From Halobellus sp. MBLA0158 (GTDB lineage Archaea > Halobacteriota > Halobacteria > Halobacteriales > Haloferacaceae): DNA of 64,000 bases. The position numbers were made by a program, and so were the translations under genes. Numbering within the stretch: the first letter of the stretch is position 1; the number at the start of each line of letters is the position of its first letter. Location: assembly GCF_041477585.1 (NCBI RefSeq), contig NZ_JBGNYA010000001.1, positions 2,790,001 through 2,854,000 on the forward strand, in the 5' to 3' direction. The notes under the pieces are model-generated. The model was not told where the DNA came from. It ran no database searches and saw nothing but the letters and a program-made list of their open reading frames with translations. Below are positions 60,766-64,000 of this stretch, one piece after another.

Positions 60766-62019
60766 ATGGCCCGATACCACATCGAGACGTACGGTTGCAC
60801 CTCCAACCGCGGCGAGAGCCGGCAGATCGAGAGCGCGCTCCGCGACGCCGGCCACTACCCCGTCGACGGCCCGGAGGCGGCCGACGTCGCCATTATGAAC
60901 ACCTGCACGGTGGTCGAGAAGACGGAGCGCAACATGCTCCGCCGGGCCAAAGAACTCGAATCCGAGACCGCGGACCTGATCATCACCGGCTGTATGGCGC
61001 TCGCCCAGGGCGAGGAGTTCCGCGAGGAGGACGTCGACGCGCAGATCCTCCACTGGGACGACGTCCCCGCCGCCGTGACGAACGGCGAGTGTCCCACCCC
61101 CGGGCCGGGGACCGAGCCCGTCCTGGACGGCGTCGTCGGCATCCTCCCGATCGCCCGCGGGTGTCTCTCGAACTGTTCGTACTGCATCACGAAGTTCGCG
61201 ACCGGCCGCGTCGACTCCCCGCCGGTCGAGGAGAACGTCGAGAAGGCCCGCGCGCTGGTCCACGCCGGCGCGAAGGAACTCCGAATCACCGGCCAAGACA
61301 CCGGCGTCTACGGCTGGGACGAGGGCGAGCGGAAGCTCCCCGAACTGCTGGATCGAATCTGCACCGAGATCGACGGCGACTTCCGGGTCCGGCTGGGGAT
61401 GGCCAACCCCGGCGGCGTCCACGGCATCCGCGAGGAACTGGCCGACGTCTTCGCGCGCCACGACGAACTCTACAACTTCATCCACCTCCCCGTGCAGTCG
61501 GGGTCGGACACCGTCTTGGAGGATATGCGCCGCCAACACCGCGTCGAGAAGTTCGTCGAGATCGTCGAGACCTTCGACCGGAAGTTGGACTACTGGACGC
61601 TCTCGACGGACTTCATCGTCGGCTTCCCGACCGAGACCGACGACGACCACGCCCAGAGTATGGCGCTCTTCCGGGAAGTGCGACCCGAGAAGGTGAACAT
61701 CACGCGCTTCTCGAAGCGGCCGGGCACCGACGCCGCGGACCTGAAGGGCCTCGGCGGGTCGGTGAAGAAGGAGCGCTCGAAGGAGATGTCCGAACTGAAG
61801 ATGGACGTCGTCGCCGAGGCCTACGAGTCGATGGTCGGCGAGACCAGGGAGGTCGTGGCCGTCCGCGAGGGCACCGGCGACTCGGTGAAGTGCCGCGACG
61901 AGGCCTACCGGCAGATCATCGTCCAGAACGCCTCGGAACGCGGGATCGAACTCGGCGACACCGTCGAGGTCGAGGTCACGAGCCACCAGACGGTCTACGC
62001 GTTCGGCGAGCCGGTCTGA
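60766..62019 (+). CDS. tRNA (t6A37) methylthiotransferase, MiaB/MtaB-like
   Basis: A radical-SAM enzyme of 417 aa that converts t6A37 to ms2t6A37 in tRNA. The N-terminal UPF0004 domain carries three cluster Cys (ETYGCTSNRGE, MNTCTVVEK, ITGCMALAQ), the radical-SAM site is CLSNCSYCITKFATGR, and a C-terminal TRAM domain follows (VVAVREGTGDSVKCRDEAYR). The type is the archaeal/eukaryotic CDKAL1-like e-MtaB. Its substrate is made by the t6A pathway, one enzyme of which (Sua5-like) is encoded at 5144. Confidence 0.93.
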   Translation: MARYHIETYGCTSNRGESRQIESALRDAGHYPVDGPEAADVAIMNTCTVVEKTERNMLRRAKELESETADLIITGCMALAQGEEFREEDVDAQILHWDDVPAAVTNGECPTPGPGTEPVLDGVVGILPIARGCLSNCSYCITKFATGRVDSPPVEENVEKARALVHAGAKELRITGQDTGVYGWDEGERKLPELLDRICTEIDGDFRVRLGMANPGGVHGIREELADVFARHDELYNFIHLPVQSGSDTVLEDMRRQHRVEKFVEIVETFDRKLDYWTLSTDFIVGFPTETDDDHAQSMALFREVRPEKVNITRFSKRPGTDAADLKGLGGSVKKERSKEMSELKMDVVAEAYESMVGETREVVAVREGTGDSVKCRDEAYRQIIVQNASERGIELGDTVEVEVTSHQTVYAFGEPV

Positions 62020-62030
62020 TCGGCTGCCGA

Positions 62031-63023
62031 TTACGAATTTCCGTCCGCCGTCGCGTCCGCCTCACTGCTGTCGGAGCCGTCGTTCCCGTCAGCGCCGCGA
62101 TCGTCGTCGATCCCGGCGAGCCGGTCGGCCTCGGGGTCGGGCTTCCACTCGCCGAGTTCCTTCGGATCGACGTGGACGAACACGTCGTCGACCTCGGGCA
62201 TCGCGCGAACGGCCTCGACGACCTCGGATTCGATATCGTGGGCCTCGAACAGGGTCATATCGCCCTCGACCTCGATGTGGAGACTCACGTCCACCTCGGG
62301 GCCGACGTAGTGGGCGACGACGTCGTGGGCGCCGCGGACCTCCGGGTGCGCGAGCGCGCGCTCGATGATCTCCCGGCGGAGCTCCTCGGGCGGCGCGGCG
62401 CCGACGAGGTAGTTCACGTTGTCGCGGACGATTTCATAGCCCGTGTAGAAGATGCCGAGCGAGACGACCGCGCCCGCGATCGGATCGAGGATCGGCGCTC
62501 CGGCGGCCGCGCCGAGGACGCCCACGAGCGCGGCGGCCGCGGTGAGGATGTCGTTGCGGTTGTCGAGCGCCGCGGCGGTCACGGCCGGCGAGTGACGCTC
62601 CTCGCCGATCCGGAGGCAGTAGCGGTAGAGGCCGTACTTCGCGCCCGCGGTGCCGACGAGGACGACGACCGCGGCCGCGCCGCCGTCGACGCCGTAGGTG
62701 CCGTTCAGGACCGACGTCGTGGCGTTCCAGAGGACGGCGCCGCCGGCGGCGAAGACGCCGACCGCGACGAACAGCGAGACGAACGGCTCGATGCGCTCGT
62801 GGCCGTGGGGGTGCTCGAAGTCCGGCGGCTGGGTCGTGAGATAGAGGCCCGCGAGGACGACGATGCTGTAGACGCTGTCGGCGAGGCTGTTGACCGCCTC
62901 GGAGCCGACCGCGAGGCTCCCCGAGACCCACCAGACCCCGCCCTTCGCGAGGACGAGCGCGAGGTTGACGGCGAGGACGATCGCCCCGACGCGGCGGACG
63001 ACGCGCCTGCGGTCGTCGCTCAT
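62031..63023 (-). CDS. Cation diffusion facilitator transporter
   Basis: A 330-aa metal/proton antiporter of the CDF family, which exports zinc, iron, manganese or cobalt. Six helices are visible. Site A residues appear in GSEAVNSLADSVYSI and in the second motif NRNDILTAAAALVGV. The cytosolic domain has the His-containing motif EVRGAHDVVAHYVGPEVDVS and VFVHVDPKE. The HPHGHERIEP loop supplies further His. The C-terminal tail (DDRGADGNDGSDSSEADATA) is acidic and disordered. It converges on the methylthiotransferase gene with an 11-base gap. The metal is not known. Confidence 0.9.
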   Translation of the reverse strand: MSDDRRRVVRRVGAIVLAVNLALVLAKGGVWWVSGSLAVGSEAVNSLADSVYSIVVLAGLYLTTQPPDFEHPHGHERIEPFVSLFVAVGVFAAGGAVLWNATTSVLNGTYGVDGGAAAVVVLVGTAGAKYGLYRYCLRIGEERHSPAVTAAALDNRNDILTAAAALVGVLGAAAGAPILDPIAGAVVSLGIFYTGYEIVRDNVNYLVGAAPPEELRREIIERALAHPEVRGAHDVVAHYVGPEVDVSLHIEVEGDMTLFEAHDIESEVVEAVRAMPEVDDVFVHVDPKELGEWKPDPEADRLAGIDDDRGADGNDGSDSSEADATADGNS

Positions 63024-63189
63024 CGGTCGTTGGTTTCGGGCGGACGGCTAAGGCGCTTCGATCCTGTACTACTGTGATTTCCTCGCTGATGAAGTCGTGA
63101 ACGCGACAGCGACGGCCTCGGAAGCCCCCGCGCGCTCGGCGAAGACGCGCGACGCAAGCACCGCAGGAGCGAACGACGTGAGCGACGAG

Positions 63190-63210
63190 GAGCGCAGCGA
63201 GCGCAGCGAG
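63190..63210. repeat. Short tandem repeat in intergenic DNA
   Basis: Two and a third copies of the 9-mer gagcgcagc lie in the 253-base gap between the cation transporter and the HIT gene (63024-63276). Similar gagcg-rich sequences recur between haloarchaeal genes and near the hairpins at 42640. No gene is seen in this gap. Confidence 0.4.
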
Positions 63211-63276
63211 TCGAGCGCGCGGCCCCTTCCAGTCCCACCCACTGTGAGGGCCGGGGCAAGCGCAAATCGGCCCCGG

Positions 63277-63855
63277 TCAGACGTCGAAATCGAGCCGGAC
63301 CGCGCGCTCGGGGTCGTCGGCGTACTCCTCGTCGACGGCCGCCGACAGCGACGCGAACGCGTCGTGGAGGCGGTCGTAGGTGTCGTCGAGGGCCTCGACG
63401 ATGACCTTCGTGTCGCCGATCACGGGCATAAAGTTCGTGTCGCCGCTCCACCGGGGGACGAGGTGCGTGTGGACGTGGTCGTCGATCGACCCGCCCGCGG
63501 CCGACCCGCCGAGGTTCTCGCCCGCGTTGACGCCGTCCGGACCGAGCCCGATCTCCAGGGCGTCGATCGTCGCCACCTTGAGCCGGGCGTGATCGAGCAG
63601 TTCGGCGTCCGAGAGCGATCCCCACTCGCCGGTGTGGCGCTCGGGGATGACCATCACGTGGCCCGGATTGTACGGGTAGTTGTTCAGGATCACGAACGAG
63701 TGCTCGCTGCGGGCGACGATCCGGCTCTCCCTGTCCGCGTCGCGCTCGGGCAGGACGCAGAACGGACAGCCGTCGATGTCGTCCTCGTCGCCGTCGCGCT
63801 CGACCCACTCGATCCGCCACGGCGCGAAGAGCTGGTCCCGGTCGGGCTCGGTCAT
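63277..63855 (-). CDS. HIT-family hydrolase
   Basis: A nucleotide hydrolase or transferase of 192 aa. The catalytic histidine triad is DDHVHTHLVPRW, and the N-terminal CPFCVLPERDADRESRIV supplies a CxxC pair that may bind zinc. NNYPYNPGHVMVIPERHTGE is the typical second strand region. The group includes ApaH-type Ap4A and AMP-lysine hydrolases; the specific substrate is not clear. It overlaps the upstream aminopeptidase gene by four bases (ATGA), so the two are translationally coupled. Confidence 0.9.
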   Translation of the reverse strand: MTEPDRDQLFAPWRIEWVERDGDEDDIDGCPFCVLPERDADRESRIVARSEHSFVILNNYPYNPGHVMVIPERHTGEWGSLSDAELLDHARLKVATIDALEIGLGPDGVNAGENLGGSAAGGSIDDHVHTHLVPRWSGDTNFMPVIGDTKVIVEALDDTYDRLHDAFASLSAAVDEEYADDPERAVRLDFDV

Positions 63856-64000
63856 TCGGTCAGGATCTCACACCCGTCTTCGGTGACGACGACGGTGTGT
63901 TCGGCCTGGCTGATCAGTTCGCCGTCATCCTCCTTCAGGACGGGGTAGCTGTGGAGGATGCCCTGCTGTTCGAGGCGGCGCAGCGCCATCTCCGCGCGGG
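63852..64000 (-). CDS. map: Methionine aminopeptidase type II, 3' end
   Basis: Only the last 49 codons lie in the window; the gene continues past 64000. The C-terminal sequence REMALRRLEQQGILHSYPVL followed by ISQAEHTVVVTEDGCEILTE is the signature end of archaeal type II methionine aminopeptidase, which removes the initiator Met from nascent proteins. The Glu in QAEHTVVV is one of the conserved metal ligands. It overlaps the HIT gene by four bases. Confidence 0.88.
   Translation of the reverse strand, partial: RAEMALRRLEQQGILHSYPVLKEDDGELISQAEHTVVVTEDGCEILTE

Overview
The window is chromosomal DNA from an extremely halophilic archaeon (class Halobacteria). The proteins are strongly acidic, the host DNA is very GC-rich, and many genes have a TATA box only 25-30 bases ahead of the start codon, which suggests leaderless transcripts. 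Other haloarchaeal hallmarks are PGF-CTERM surface proteins, Tat lipoproteins, class III-type pilins and the archaeal ribosomal gene order L3-L4-L23-L2 through SecY. A Haloferacales-like genus is plausible, but I cannot assign one from sequence alone.

Layout. 0.2-15.8 kb holds host housekeeping and envelope genes: a membrane-anchored winged-helix regulator, a PiT phosphate transporter, a CNNM/CorC transporter, a glutaredoxin/cysteine-free redoxin pair, a threonylcarbamoyl-AMP synthase, a Cas4-like protein, an FKBP isomerase, a DoxX protein, a large Tat lipoprotein, a poly-gamma-glutamate pair (pgsC-pgsB), and gamma-glutamylcysteine synthetase overlapping a class I amidotransferase.

15.79-24.03 kb is an integrated element of about 8.2 kb inserted into the 3' end of tRNA-Pro(UGG). 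It is bounded by a perfect 37-bp direct repeat (attL 15794-15830, attR 23990-24026) and is visibly AT-richer than its surroundings. It carries a tyrosine integrase next to attL, a stand-alone reverse transcriptase, a small zinc-motif protein divergent from it, a primase-polymerase replication protein, a three-fold GAPxGN-repeat protein, a PH-like/SHOCT protein, a PhiH1-repressor-like winged helix, a second winged helix and an orphan. I see no virion or conjugation genes, so it looks like an integrative plasmid or reduced provirus. The reverse transcriptase is the best candidate for an undescribed, probably defensive, system.

24.1-42.8 kb returns to host genes: an SLC13-type transporter with RCK-C domains, a DEVH helicase with a zinc finger, a site-2 protease with CBS domains, a CinA-like protein, two tandem pilins, a large PGF-CTERM surface glycoprotein, a thiamine-binding protein, a 1302-residue multi-PAS/GAF histidine kinase, an AI-2E family exporter, an orphan, a lone HsdR-N-type nuclease of lower GC, and tRNA-Gly(GCC).

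43.0-57.5 kb is an uninterrupted S10/spc superoperon: a SPOUT methyltransferase, L3, L4, L23, L2, S19, L22, S3, L29, Rnp1, S17, L14, L24, S4e, L5, S14, S8, L6, L32e, L19e, L18, S5, L30, L15 and SecY. Many neighbours overlap by 1-4 bases. 57.7-64 kb holds a secreted CARDB-like protein with a MacB-like ABC transporter, a tRNA methylthiotransferase, a cation diffusion facilitator, a HIT protein and the 3' end of methionine aminopeptidase.
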